Below, one piece after another: positions 1-40,470 of a stretch of DNA of 64,000 nt; the stretch's first letter is position 1, and every line of letters starts with the position of its first letter. The notes beneath the pieces are model-generated. The model was not told the DNA's origin. It made no database searches and saw only the letters and a program-made list of their open reading frames with translations. The position numbers and the translations under genes are program-made. The DNA is from Synchiropus splendidus (taxonomy: Eukaryota > Chordata > Actinopteri > Syngnathiformes > Callionymidae). The stretch spans positions 23,218,001 to 23,282,000 of the forward strand of contig NC_071342.1 in NCBI RefSeq assembly GCF_027744825.2, written 5' to 3'.

Positions 1-205
1 TGGGCTAAAAACTAAATGCATAACCAAAAATAATGCGCTTCAAAAAGTGAAGCGAGAAAGAAACGTTATGAAGCTGAGGCAAAGAAAGCTAGGATAAAAG
101 CATGCAAAAGAGGTTGTGATCAAATAAAAACAGTTGTTTAAAGTACATAAATCATGGTATATTTCTTCCATATAGTCCACCCCCTTCTAGAGACACTTTA
201 GGCAA
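1..205 (+). repeat. Partial hAT-like transposon remnant (family A)
   Basis: This stretch resembles the interior of the hAT-like elements at 30525-31373 and 41777-42263. Shared blocks include GTTATGAAGCTGAGGCAAAG, a run like AAACAGTTGTTTAAAGTA, and a CCATAT...CCCCCTTCTAGAGACACTTT block. Both terminal repeats are missing: the left is beyond the window edge, and the right was lost before the ndst2 intron sequence resumes. It lies in the ndst2 intron downstream of the exon ending at 555. Confidence 0.6.
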
Positions 206-554
206 ACACACTTGCTGCATTTGTCGGCTGTCAAATGCCGCGGAGCTGGAGAGCGCAGCGCCATCACGGTCTCATCATGTTCACGTGTGCAGGTCCAATG
301 CAGCGAGTGAGCTGCTTGTTTATGGAATTCATTGTGATATGCAGAATTGTCATTGTGGAGATTGTGTTTGGCGGAATATGGTGTACGACAAGTTATCGCC
401 CATCCCTCGTCAGTAGCGACAATTCCAGGTTTAGGTACCACAGCAACTTGCGTAATGTGTTGAGATACATTGCGTACTGACTTGGTGCCACATCTGTTCC
501 GGGCTGAGCATGTGACAACACACGAACACAGGACTAGAGAGTGGACCGCCTCAC

Positions 555-4161
<3,607 letters not shown>

Positions 4162-5590
4162 GGTGGACAAAGAGGACGGTGGGAGGGGGAGGCAAGTGAC
4201 AGCAGAGAGCAGGGAGGAGCACGAGGGGGGAGCGAGGGTGAGAGGAGGACCTAACAGTAGAGACTGGCACTGAGGTGTGCTGGAGAACAGCCATTTACAC
4301 TAGGTCACCATGGCCAGCATCGTCCGTCCACCTGCAGCACATGTGACCGTGGCACCTCTCAGGGACACAGCGGTGGATCCTTATGGACCCTCATCGGAGG
4401 GTTTGGGAAGTCAAATCCACCACTACACGCGCAGTCTTGAGATCAGGTGAGGTCCTCACCAGAAGGTCTCCTAATGTTCACAACCTTTCAGGCTGGCTCT
4501 TCAAGGGTGTCTGCATGAGGGGGTCTGTGCTCCAGGAAGGACCCCCTCTTACTGCCATGCAACTTCAGTATTCCAGATGGAACCTGAAACCATCAAGAGA
4601 AGGAACGTCAACGTCAACTTCCTGAAGACAGAGAGCAGCCTGACCAGTCCTGACGAGTCCTGCACTCAACAACCATTCCGCTCAGCAATAAACCTGCACA
4701 CCCTGTCATTTCAGAAGGGGTGCACAACTCTGCACAAAGGGCTACATCTGACTCAGATCCACGCAGAACCAGACCAGGTACTCAGTACCTTCCACAGAAG
4801 AGTGAAGTATATGCCCTGCAGCTACGGTAAAGAGCAGAATCTGGAGGGTTGAACCTCAAGACAGTTCACAGAGCCAAGCCCTGGAGCAGAATTCCTGACA
4901 ACAATAGAGTTGACCAGAGCGTGAGAGCAGTGAGTTGGGAGCATGCTGGACAACACGGCTTCACAGTCCTACCTCGACCTGCTCACCACGATCTGAAACC
5001 TGCAGACACACAGTCCAATGGTAGGTCAGGGTCTGCTGGATATCAGATCCAGGACTTTCATCAACTTCCAGTCAAGAGCGACCAGTGAAGAAGGCGCTCA
5101 CTATGAACAAGTCGTCTGCAGCACCAGTTCATCTTGCCAATGACCAGGTGGAGGGTCTAAAGAAAATGCTGCTGAAGAAACTGGATGACAATACAGTCAC
5201 CTGAGACCAGAGGAACTCCTGACATCATCGGACAGAGAAAAGAGACTGGGATGAAGCTGAATCTTCATCATTCCAAACAAGTCATCATCTTCTCATCTAC
5301 AGAGGGCGTAGACGTCCCAGCAGAAACCTTGAAGCTGCAGAGACTCCAGAGCACCAGCTCAGTAGGCATTGATCAGACAAGGCTTCAGTCCAGAGTTTTG
5401 TCCAGAATCAGCTGAGAACATCTTTCAAACACATCTAAATCAGAGAATGGCAGCTGCCAGAGCATCTCTCCCAAATTCTCTGACGGACAGCCGACAGTCA
5501 GTAGACTCACAGTGACATGTCATGACCCCGTCCTCTCTCTGCAAGCGAGCAGGAACACCTCATTCACCTCTCCAACATGATGGGGGACAG
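4162..5590. other. ndst2 upstream/5' UTR intron region without recognisable coding sequence
   Basis: No reading frame here resembles a known family on either strand. It lies between the ndst2 start codon and the CpG-rich block further upstream, so it is most simply ndst2 5' UTR and its intron. No clear repeats were recognised. Confidence 0.5.
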
Positions 5591-5599
5591 AGATGGGTG

Positions 5600-6600
5600 C
5601 ACTCACCGCGGGATCTAGCCTGACGACTTTGTTTTCGCAACATTTCCCGTCAGAGGAAGAAGCAAGACCCCCGAGTCTACCTCATGGTGTCTGAAACGAA
5701 ACGACCAAAGTCTTGATTTGGTTTGTCAATGACGAATATACAGTAGTTGTGGTCAAGATCAGTGAAGCCATGAACACAGGGACTTCCAGAGAAGAGGTCC
5801 AGTACGGGAGCACCGCAGCATCTCCCGGCAGAGCAACACGTCCCTGACGTCCACTCACACGACTAACAGCCACGGATGTACAGAACATCTCAGTCAGGTC
5901 TCCTTCAACATCGTCGCAGCAGTAGGCTAGCATGCTAACAGCTAGCTCGCCCGTGAGACCACTGGTTCCGTGGTCCAGACGAGCCACGCGAGCCCCTACG
6001 GACGCTTCACTCCAGAAGGCGACATTATCGATCGGACAAAGATCGGACGGTTCGTGAACTCCGATAGAGGAGCCCGAGCAGCTGCTAGTCCAGCTAGCAG
6101 GACCCCAGTACTGCTCCCCGGAACCAGTGACTACATCCGGCAGCGACCCTCCGCGGCAGCGGCGTTCGTGTCCGGACTTACCGGCAGCCGGCAGTTGAAG
6201 TCCAGAAGCAACCGGTGCACCAAAACACGCACGCAAACCCGACCTGAGTAGACGTTGAAGTTGTGGACGTCGCTGCTCAGGTCGCCATCTTGGTTCTGCT
6301 GGATACCCCGCGGACGGAACCAAGTGAATCGGCGCGGGGGAGACGACCGTGTCGCCCCCGACCCCGAAAAAAAGGTGGCCAGTGAAGCCGGTTGCTTCAC
6401 GGTAATGAGCTGGCTAAACGGATCTCAGGTTAGAGTTCATGTCACAAATGTAAACCTAAGACCGGCGAGCCTGGAATTCCGCTGACGTCACTCCGGTCTA
6501 CGGTTCGCCCACCCCCACGGACGTGCGGCGCCCCCACTGAAGTTTTAAACACAGAGAGAGCGTCAGCGCACGGTCGCAAACAAACACGTCACCGAAGGGA
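5600..6600 (-). promoter_or_regulatory. ndst2: Candidate ndst2 promoter (CpG-rich, YY1 and CRE motifs)
   Basis: The block is richer in CpG than its flanks and lies upstream of ndst2. A YY1-type site (minus strand CCAAGATGGC, plus-strand 6284-6293) is oriented for minus-strand transcription, as is usual just inside YY1-driven 5' exons. A perfect CRE (TGACGTCA) lies at 6483-6490. The start site itself cannot be placed, and a donor-like CAG/GTCGGG near 6244 could end a noncoding first exon. Confidence 0.5.
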
Positions 6601-7258
6601 AGCTTTGGGAAGCATGTTCTCTTCAACATGTGAATGAACACAGCCTTCCGTTCGCGTGTTGTGGCAGAAACCTTCAGAGAACCAGACGATAGATGGCGGT
6701 TGTGATGAGACTGCAGTAATCACGGAGCACTGTCGAGTCAGATTAGCAGGATCTCAACGCTTTGCGTTCTATCTGGTGAAGAAAGGGGGGTCACGTTCTT
6801 CATCAGACTATTAAGGGAACATGAAATGGCACTCTCACATACAAATCTCACTTACAAGCAAACTGCATAAAGATCCCCCCTGAGCCAGAGGAGGTGGAAG
6901 GACAGGCTGCTGAGGTCAGGTGACCTTGTCCATTGTACAGGGCCAGAGGAGTACACAGGCTGCACCGACCCAGGTGAGTGAAGAGCTGCTGAGGTCTAGA
7001 GGGTATGTGAATTTCCTTTCAGAAAACTGTCAGACAAGTCTTCTGAGTGGCTGAGACAGGAGTGAAGTGGTCGTCCACCCCAAGGACGTCCTCTAAATCT
7101 GGTCTGCAGTCGTCCCGCTGCAGAATTCATGCATATGACTATAGGGAAAAGAACATGGCTGCTGGTTTTCAGACACTTGTCTGGCACTAGCAATGACTTG
7201 GAAACAGTGGAGTCCGAGAGGTCACAGATCGAATGCCACAGCTGGTTAGTTTGTTGTC
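6600..7258. other. Intergenic spacer between zswim8 3' end and ndst2 promoter
   Basis: About 650 bp lie between the candidate zswim8 poly(A) signal and the CpG-rich ndst2 upstream block. No coding sequence, RNA gene or recognisable repeat is seen. Confidence 0.5.
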
Positions 7259-7264
7259 TTTATT
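7259..7264 (-). terminator. zswim8: Candidate poly(A) signal of zswim8
   Basis: TTTATT on the plus strand reads AATAAA on the transcribed strand, 1.15 kb downstream of the zswim8 stop. This would give a 3' UTR of about 1.2 kb covering 8417-7240. No other canonical hexamer was noticed closer to the stop. Confidence 0.5.
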
Positions 7265-8417
7265 AAGTAAACTCTACACTTCAGTATTGCTTTTATCTTT
7301 TGAACCTCTGATAAGAACTTTCAGGACATAAAGAACTTTCAAACGAACTACACTTCTTGAGAATACAAAAATATCACAGTATATTTCTACCAGGTCACTG
7401 TCGTCGTCCGGAGGGACTCGGAGCGTGCAGCTGCCAGACAGATGGACTGTCGACGCATCCGAGTCACGGCACTGCGGTCTGAGCCGAGCTTGCCGGGGCA
7501 GCGACTGACGCGCATCGCTGCCGAGTTACGTGGTTCATCGTCAACACACGTGTTGGAGGGTGGTAATCGAGCGCGGCAGGCCGGAGTGAAGAGCAGAAGT
7601 GCGATTCAGGAGCCAGGACCTGATCTCACCCGTCACAGGTGTGACTTCCTCGTCCTAGACACCTTCTCTAGTTATGAACTCAGAGCTTCCTCCTCATCCG
7701 ACATCACCCTAGTGTGCTGCTCACACATCGAGGGCTTGAACTGGACAACATCAAACGCTTGCAAAGGTTTGAAACTCCAGGAATCAAAATGTTATGAAAC
7801 TACAAACAATTTGTTCCACCGTCACGAATAGGAAATATGTCCTCTGTGAGCCAGATTAAAAACATCGTGCAGTACTTCTACCACCACACAGGGTCGTCTG
7901 TCTTCACTAAGAAAAGCTACCTGAGGTTAAATTGTTCACACAACTCATGAAGTCCTCTTCGGCTCACACAACTAACATAGTTCTCTCTGCCGCAGCTCGG
8001 CTCAGCCTCTGACCCGGCTTACGTCAGTGTTTGGAAATGTAAATATGGACGCCACACAACAACACAAACAGCACCTCTGACCATCGCTAGTTTCCTGCGT
8101 TGTTCTGCAAACAAACATTTAATACAAATGTTAAAAAAACGAAACACTGAAAAGCTCAAACTGAGTGTGATTTAGACTCCTGCACTGCCAAGACTGGGCC
8201 CATGGTGGAGGTGAGCGGGGCCACCAGCTCCCCGGACAGGAATGTTGCAGTATGAAATCCGTTCAAACAAAAAATGCAGGAGCGAGCGAGGAGGTCACTT
8301 CACGTACAAACACATAAACATGACAGGAGGAGGAAGTCTCTGCTGAGAGTGATTGTCCAGCGGTTTGCCGTTCCGTCCGACAGGACGGGAGAGAGGTGAG
8401 TCATGGCGCCCTGGTCC

Positions 8418-24864
<16,447 letters not shown>

Positions 24865-25930
24865 GACATCCACGTCAAGAGTACGAGTGTCCCGGCTTCC
24901 GTTCGGTGTGCAAATGCCGAGTTCCGAACTCGGCGGAGAGTAAGACTGGGGGAGGGGAGAAGACTCAACCCAAACACAGCTGGGACTGGCTGGGCCTCAA
25001 CGCTGCTACATAACACTCCCGACACTCGTGAAAGCCGCTTTATGTCCGAATGTATCCAACTTGTGCTCCCAGACAGCGCTACTCCATGTCTCTCCACCGG
25101 TGCTCCAGCGAACCCTTCCACCACTGCGCTTCAGAAAGATGAGTTAGATTTCAGCAGGAGCTTCCGTTTGTCAAGCCTCCACTCGCTCGCCTAACGCAAG
25201 TCTTATCGCTCGGGCGATGACACCGAACAAAAACAGAGTGGCTCGTGCCTTACTGGACTCTCATTCGTTAACATATGCAGCTAGCAGCTAGCTGCGTTAG
25301 CTGGACGGCTAATTATGGTAATTGGACAGACACCTGGCTGTCAGTCCGTTCAGACCTTCACACCTAAAAGGTCGGACTGTTTTGGGGAACAACAAAGCAC
25401 CTCGTCTTACCAAACTGACAGCAGACTTTTGTAGACGTCTCCGACCTAATGTCATCTATGTGACATAGCAACGGAGCTAACGAGCCGTCGGCTAAGCTCA
25501 GCTAGCGTCAGTGTTTGTTTACATGAAGAAGCTCGACGCGATCCGCTCGGCAAATGTCTTCATGGCAGAAATCCGAACCAACCAGGGCCTTGTCTAATAA
25601 TCCACAGTATGCCAGTAATCCCGCTGTCCGGCTCAGTGAATTCCGTTCTTTGTATCAGTCCCTTGACCGACGATCCCCGACGGCAGCCCCCGGGAGGTGA
25701 ACAGTCCCCGAACCACGAACCGGCCTGCCTGACACCGGCTGTCCTCGCGTCCAGGAACCGTCTCCGCCTCCAGATGACACCGAACGCCAGGTGATTCCCC
25801 TACGTCCCAGTCTTCCACGCTCCAGCAGATTGTCAGAGTGAGAGAGAGCCGGGGCCGGGGAAGATGGCTCAGCTCTCGCGCTGCTCCTCCTCCATCAGCT
25901 GATCACAGCTTCCGGCTGCGGCTTGAACGG
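24865..25930 (-). promoter_or_regulatory. zswim8: zswim8 5' UTR and candidate promoter region
   Basis: This is a CpG-containing, GCTAGC-rich block immediately upstream of the zswim8 start codon, with no coding frame. The start site cannot be fixed by eye. An AAGATGGCT motif near 25861 faces the plus strand, so divergent transcription is possible but not shown. Confidence 0.4.
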
Positions 25931-27270
25931 ACGAATGCGTGTCTCACCGACAATTATCATGTTATTACCGCCGGACTATGATGACAATTTAAGAATGAAG
26001 CTTCCATGCATTGCTCTTAGCATTTTATCTATGCATCCATCTCACCGCAATGTCTGTCTGCGAGGCCCCAAATGGTTATGACGAGAGAAAAGCTCTTGTT
26101 TTTCCAACTAATTTGACTTGTCGTCCAGAAGAGAGCATTGTCTGTCTAAGTATTGTGAGTAGAACAGAAAAAGGTAGCCACACTTACCATTCTGTGTAAA
26201 ATATTGACAAGAGCAGATGTATCACGGTGGTGGTCTTTTTACTTTTACATCTAGATGCATCACTGATCGGGTTGGAGCATTCAACGCCACAGTTGCCATT
26301 TACAGCAGCCTTTTCTGTAGAAGTTACTAGTGGCGGCTGGTGCAAGAAAGGGCTGTGGGACCGTGACATCTCACATAATTTAGCACGGACTGCAGAATAG
26401 TATGTTCCGTAGTGATCATTAAGTCTTGCACCAAACCACAAACAACTCTGATCGATGTCCAACATCTGTGCTTGGGAAGGTAATCGAACCGGGTATCTGT
26501 ATGTTCTGACCGTTAATCCGTGATTTGTCTAGTATGGTGAAATTATTTCCACAGTTCTCTCTCCTAAAATGGTCGTTTTTCATTGACGTGGTGGATGATT
26601 TCATCAGATATTGAGAATTTGTTGATGGCCCATTGCTGACGCCGAGTTGCGGCCAGTCAGACTGTTGGGCCGCGATCAGGGACTGAGGACGCAACTGAGG
26701 ACGGTGTAGTGGTCCGTCGAATGTCCATCCCTGCGGTGATCCACCGACCTCTACCGGTGCCAAGACCGTTCCGTGTCTGTGAGCTGCTGGACTGACTGGC
26801 AGGCAGGACGAACGAAAGCCTCCTTTGAAATTAGTGTCTGATGGGTGACCTGTTGTTAATTAACCGTAAAAATGACAATTCCATATTTTTCACATTTCAT
26901 AAAAACAAACCCATCATACATGGAGGAGCGCCAGCGCCCCCTATTGATCAGCCGTGCTATGTCGAGGTCAAAGTGATGACACAGGCTGGTCATGATGACA
27001 TTGATGTCCAAGTGAATAGAAAGAATTTAGCTGTCACAATTTAGCATTGACCTCATTCTCGCATTAAAATCATCAATCACCTGAAAAGTCTGTCGTGGAC
27101 AGTGCAGTTGAAGATGAAATTTGTATTGAGTCTGGACCCACAGCTGAGCTTGTTCACTGACCATGGTAAACAAGAACACAGGTCTCTCAGCTGATTCAAG
27201 ACACACATCTTCTTTATGAAGTGAGATCCGAGATGGTCCGCGTATTGATCATGTATCAGCGAGAGAAGCC
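25930..27270. other. Intergenic region with repeat debris
   Basis: The block lies between the zswim8 promoter and the 3' end of the prss12-like gene. No reading frame resembles a known protein. AGTGGCGGCTGGTG at about 26330 resembles a teleost hAT terminus, and GCCAGCGCCCCCTA near 26930 is typical of repeat ends. No boundaries or duplications were resolved. Confidence 0.4.
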
Positions 27271-27276
27271 TTTATT
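27271..27276 (-). terminator. Candidate poly(A) signal of the prss12-like gene
   Basis: TTTATT on the plus strand is AATAAA on the transcribed strand, about 505 bp beyond the stop codon at 27781. Confidence 0.45.
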
Positions 27277-27780
27277 CGAACCAGAACATCAGTCAACACT
27301 GCAGCAGTGGCCTCTCAATCAGCAAGGAATGTGACACGACAATGTAGGTTCAATAAATAAACCATCCCAGTATATACAAACAACACAAGCAGCAATACAG
27401 ACAACAACAACAGACATGAGAAGAAGCAGTGAGCACATGCTGAGGCTCCAACACCTGTCTCCAAAACAGTTAACCTGAGGAAACCAAGTCATTATCTTGC
27501 TTTGCTTCTTTGTGTTTCTGGAAGCATCTTGAGCACATTTATTCATGTCATGTGAAAAGCATGTTCCTGAGGAGTTTTCAGGGCCTTCACGTTGTCCCTG
27601 CACCTTTTCATCCCTCTCTTGTTCTTTCTTTCTGCTTCGCTCTTCCTTCAGTTCAGCTCCATCCTGTGTTAGCTTCATCTCCAGGTGAGGCGGAATCATC
27701 CAAATGTTTGACATCTAACAGTCAAGGTCTCGAGTCTTGACACTAGTCCGAACCCTTGTTGCCACAGCTCATGGTCATCA

Positions 27781-36505
<8,725 letters not shown>

Positions 36506-38297
36506 CGTCACAGATCCATCTCACATACACGCAGGTCCAGCCGCTCTGAGGTCCGACACGAGCTGAAGATCGCGCTCTCACTCGCCGACACTCTGGTGTG
36601 AGCCGCTCTAAATCTGTCTCTCTCGCTCTCGCACGCACACGCGCGCTCTCGCAGCTACACGCGCGCAGACAATCACGTCCGCGCACACGCACGCGCAGAC
36701 ACGCCTCCAAGTGTCAGGTTGACCATGCAGAGAAGAACACTTTTGGTGCAGAGCTGCTACAAACAACCACACTAGTCAAAGTTGTAAGTGAATAGACCCA
36801 GGACGTGGAGCTGCTTCCTCCTTCCTATTTGTTGTTTGTGTCCAAGCATAATGGAACATCACAGACCTCTAGAAAGCCTCCGTCCTGCCAGGGTCTGAGA
36901 ATGGCAGGTTGTTGGTTCAACTCCTGCCCTGCTCAATGTATGCAGCAGCTGAAGACCCACGGGAGAACGTCTCATCAGCTGCACTTCAGCTTCAGCTTCA
37001 TGGACCCTGCCTGACCTTTGTCTTCATCTCCTGGTCACATGACAGAGGATCATGACCCATCCTCTGCTTTGTTACCCGATAAAAGACCATGGCTCCAGGG
37101 GACATGTGTTTTCTTGTACAACAGAAGTGAACTCGGGCATCAGACCTCCAGAGTGGAGTGCACTGACTCAGCCTCTTCCAGAAGATAGTGTCAGTATGTT
37201 AATCTGGTGTTTCCAGGGCGTGACTCCTCTGAGATAAGAGACACCTGGGACAAAAGTCCAGCCAGCAGATTGGAGATGAACGTTTTCCTGACAAACATTC
37301 AGATCAGAGTTCCAGGTGCCCTCGACATTTGAACAGGAAGTTTGTTGCCTTTGTGCCAACAAGCCTCCAGCTGCACTGACACAGAGCAGCCTGCAGAGGC
37401 GTGAGGGTGTGTCTGTTGGAGGCTGTGGTGCTACTCATTGTGCTCCGATTCATCTGGTGTTAGCACTAACATGTACAAACATTATGAAGATGGTTTTCTT
37501 TCATCTTGATGTCTGTACCACAACTGGTGCGAGTGATTTCATCTGGTCACGGGTCACTGACCGGAGCAGCTTCAGATGTGTTCAAGCTTTAGTGGAGGCG
37601 ACTCAAACGTGAAGACTGAAGAACCTCGCGGGACAGCAGCCTGCAGGCAGGGCTGACAGAGGGTTTCCTCTGGGTGGACAGGAAGTGATAAGCAAGAGAG
37701 AAATGCCGCGCTGGGATGTAAACAGAATCATCAGCGTGACAATGGAGCTGGCAACCTTCCTGTTGTTCAGACTAAACATCAGACCTGAAGACTGAGGCCG
37801 CATGGTGTTCCTGTCGCCCGGCGCATCAAAGCAACACAACAGAAACACCAGCTATGGATTCTACTCCAGATGTTCTTGCTGATGCACCAAAGAGGAACTT
37901 CACAGGTTCTTCTGATGTCACATGGTTCCAGATGCTTCAAGACTGAAGAGATGAAGAACCTTATCAAGCAGGAGCTGGTGAAAGTGCTCGCAACGCTGCT
38001 TCTGTCTCAGTCAAATTGACACAGAACCTAAGGTCTGACACTTCACCTTCTCCTGGACGCTCTGAGCCCAGAGTCACCCCAGCTCCTGAACACACTGACG
38101 TTGCTGATCTGACACTCTAACCTTGCTGAGCGAAGATGTTTCTACAGAACACAGATGTTCACCAACAACTGCTTGCTCGGGAAATGAGTTCAGTGATAAA
38201 GCAATACTCATCCTATTATTTTGTTGGTCCAGGGAGAGTACACCGAATGACTCAGTGGGTCCAGACAGAGAAGACACAATCTGTATATCATGACAAT
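36506..38297. other. Spacer between chchd1 3' end and prss12-like 5' end
   Basis: No coding sequence is recognisable. 36540-36720 is CpG-rich and purine/pyrimidine biased (CGCACACGCGCGC-type tracts), so it is the likely prss12-like promoter and 5' UTR. A box-B-like GGTTCAACTCC near 36917 has no convincing box A. Confidence 0.4.
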
Positions 38298-38303
38298 TTT
38301 AAT
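38298..38303 (-). terminator. chchd1: Candidate poly(A) signal (ATTAAA) of chchd1
   Basis: TTTAAT on the plus strand reads ATTAAA on the transcribed strand, 114 bp past the chchd1 stop at 38417. Confidence 0.4.
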
Positions 38304-38416
38304 CAAAACAACAAACTTGGACAACACTAGTGGAACCACTCTGGGCTACCAGGAGACCACCACCAGACAGTGGCCTGCACCTCGTGATTTTTGTCTCAAA
38401 TTCAGTCCAAAAGTCA

Positions 38417-39981
38417 CTAAATCTCGTGTCGCTGGTTCGGGAACCTGTGCAGCAGAGTGTTGGCTTGCTGGGGAGACAGTCGGCTGCCCTGTGTGTTTTT
38501 CAGTGACGCTGTCTTCAGAGCTGCCTGTGGAGGAGACACAGAGGGAGCATGAACATGTTCTCAGCGCACTTCAACACTCCACTACTGAAGGCGCTTCTGC
38601 ACCAGATTCTACATGTGCATACCTGAGCCTCCTTCACACACGTGTAGAAGTCATTCATCTCTCGGGAGCACAGAGAGTCCACAAAGTTGTTCTGCTTCCA
38701 GCACGCCATCATGACCGACATCTCGGTGATACACGTGGCCTCTGCAACACAATACGTTCAGGTGATGGTGTGTCGTGACAGCCTCCGAAAATGTTTTACA
38801 GAATCAAAATAAGCCACAAAACTATCTTCATCACATTCTCTTTGGAGAATAGAAGGTGTCTTGAAATGTCCTCCTGAATGTCACGAGTAAAGTGGGTAAA
38901 AAAAAGAAGATTAAATGCGAACAAAAATAAATTATAAATAAAAAATAATTTTAAAAAGTAATACAGGAAAGGGCCGCATGTTGCAATTTGCCCACCCTCG
39001 AGAGACTGAGCTCGTGTAGGGAAAAATTACTGCAGGGAAAAAAGGAAAATACAGAGAGACATACCAACACAGTTAATAGTAATCCCAATTAAAATGACAA
39101 CGATGGACATAAAGGAATAAATAGTGCAGATGAAGGGAGAAAAAAAGGAAGAGAATGCCACTTTAAGAACGTCACCAAAGTAAAGGAAGAGATTAGCATA
39201 ACTCAAAAGGATCAGTCACCACTGAAATGCAAAACTGGAAGAACTGGGACAAGACAACAATGATAGAATGAACATTCAACAAGTGATGGAGTCAGCAGTT
39301 GAAACCAAGCAAACCTCTCTGGAGTCAGAGGATGTGATGGCAGGAGAATAATATAGTCTATGCCAGAAGACACTGTCGATGATAAAACTAAATCAATGAC
39401 AAAATGGGACACAATTGTGCAACACCCAGCAAGGCACATTGTGACAGACTAGATCACAGTCGATGTAATTGTCGAGTAAATGTCTCTGATGACAGAAACA
39501 AGGAGCAAAAAGAAATTCCAGGAAGCACATGCAGCTCCACGCAGCTGGTCACATAGATGCCAGAGTCTAAACCTACCAAACCCCAGAGGAGACGGACCAC
39601 CGGTACATGACCGCAGCACACGGGATGACTGACAGTGACCGCGTGAACTATAAGACTTTCTCCTCATTCTGCTCTTTTTCAATCCTGATGACAGGAAGAG
39701 TTCGCTGTACATTGATTCAATGTTCCTTGCAATTCCCTATTAATTCAGTTACCTCTCACAAGGAGGTTATGAAATAAGAGGTTCAAGTGACAGACATCGA
39801 CAATAAACAAACACAAGCACCAGCAGTTTAGTGGCTCACCTCCTTTCTTGGGTTTGCGGCTGGCGACTGAGTCTTTCAGAACCAGCGGTCTGTTGGGTTT
39901 CAGGACCGGCTTTCTTCCGTTCTGACCGCTCAGCATCCTGCTGACCTTCTGCTGGAACAACAGTCCTCCCTGGCCCGCCAT
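38417..39981 (-). CDS. chchd1: CHCH domain-containing protein 1 / mitochondrial small ribosomal subunit protein mS37 (complete, 122 aa)
   Basis: This small twin-CX9C protein is a component of the mitochondrial 28S ribosomal subunit. Exons are 39981-39840, 38741-38623 and 38524-38417 (369 nt). Exon 1 encodes the basic N-terminus with [17 protein letters not shown], matching the human [16 protein letters not shown] region. Exon 2 holds the CHCH fold: C51-x9-C61 ([11 protein letters not shown]) and C72-x9-C82 ([11 protein letters not shown]). Exon 3 was found by homology: ...[23 protein letters not shown], parallel to human NKLNKLLQRFPNKPYLS. Length is close to the human 118 aa. The ATG lies in AAGATGGCGGG, doubling as a YY1-type motif. 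Proximity to zswim8 is conserved with human 10q22, apart from the intervening prss12-like gene. Confidence 0.95.
38880..39010. repeat. Decayed hAT-like terminus in chchd1 intron 1
   Basis: GAAAGGGCCGCATGTTGCAATTTGCCCACCCTCG reads in reverse as a GGTGGGCAAATTGCAACATGCGGCCC-type hAT end, next to an AT-rich block. Only one end is recognisable. Confidence 0.35.
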
Positions 39982-39984
39982 CTT

Positions 39985-40165
39985 CTCCGCTGACTGACCG
40001 ACCGACCCCGCAGCCTGAACACTGATGACGGCGTTGGGACACAACACGACCAGAACCGTCAGACGTTTGAGTATTCACGTCTCTCAACGTAACCTCACTG
40101 TGCTGCAGAGAGCGCAGCCATCTTTACCGTACGGCAGGACAGGTGACGTAAAGCGGAAGTAGACG
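39985..40165 (-). promoter_or_regulatory. chchd1: chchd1 promoter with YY1, ETS and CRE-like motifs
   Basis: On the minus strand, AAGATGGCTGC (plus 40114-40124) is a YY1-type site oriented with the gene. Upstream lie an ETS site (plus GCGGAAGT, 40153-40160) and a CRE-like TGACGTA (40144-40150). No TATA box is seen. This fits a compact housekeeping promoter. Confidence 0.55.
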
Positions 40166-40419
40166 CAGACAGTTCTCGAGCTGTCGTGATAACAACATAC
40201 AAACAACGAACAGCGAGTTGTTTTTGTTACCGTTCTTCGGTTACTATATGTATATATATAATTTTATTTATTATTATTATTCTTTTTATATTGTATTTTA
40301 TTTATTTATTTAAAAAAAATGTTGTTAGTATTTATCTAATATTTATTTATTTTGGACATATAGTTTTTGTTTTTGGAAACCGGAAGCCTCAGACCGAAAC
40401 TTCGTTGCCATAATACAGT

Positions 40420-40470
40420 GATATGTTTTTGTGCAATGACAATAAAGAAAGTCTAAGTCTAAGTCTATAT
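40420..40470 (+). repeat. LINE-type 3' tail with AAGTCT repeats
   Basis: CAATGACAATAAAGAAAGTC followed by TAAGTC/TAAGTCTA units looks like the 3' terminus of an L2/Rex-type non-LTR element ending in short tandem units. The 40255-40420 stretch before it is AT-rich. Confidence 0.45.

Noticed and set aside
5682..6400. Several 80-210 aa frames in the ndst2 upstream block
   Set aside because: They overlap on both strands in CpG-rich DNA and show no family resemblance; they are treated as promoter-region noise.
26184..27044. Frames in the zswim8/prss12-like spacer
   Set aside because: They have no recognisable domain, no splice structure, and are next to repeat-like ends.
36880..36960. tRNA-derived SINE or tRNA (box-B-like GGTTCAACTCC)
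   Set aside because: No matching A box or cloverleaf was seen, and a single 11-mer is too little.
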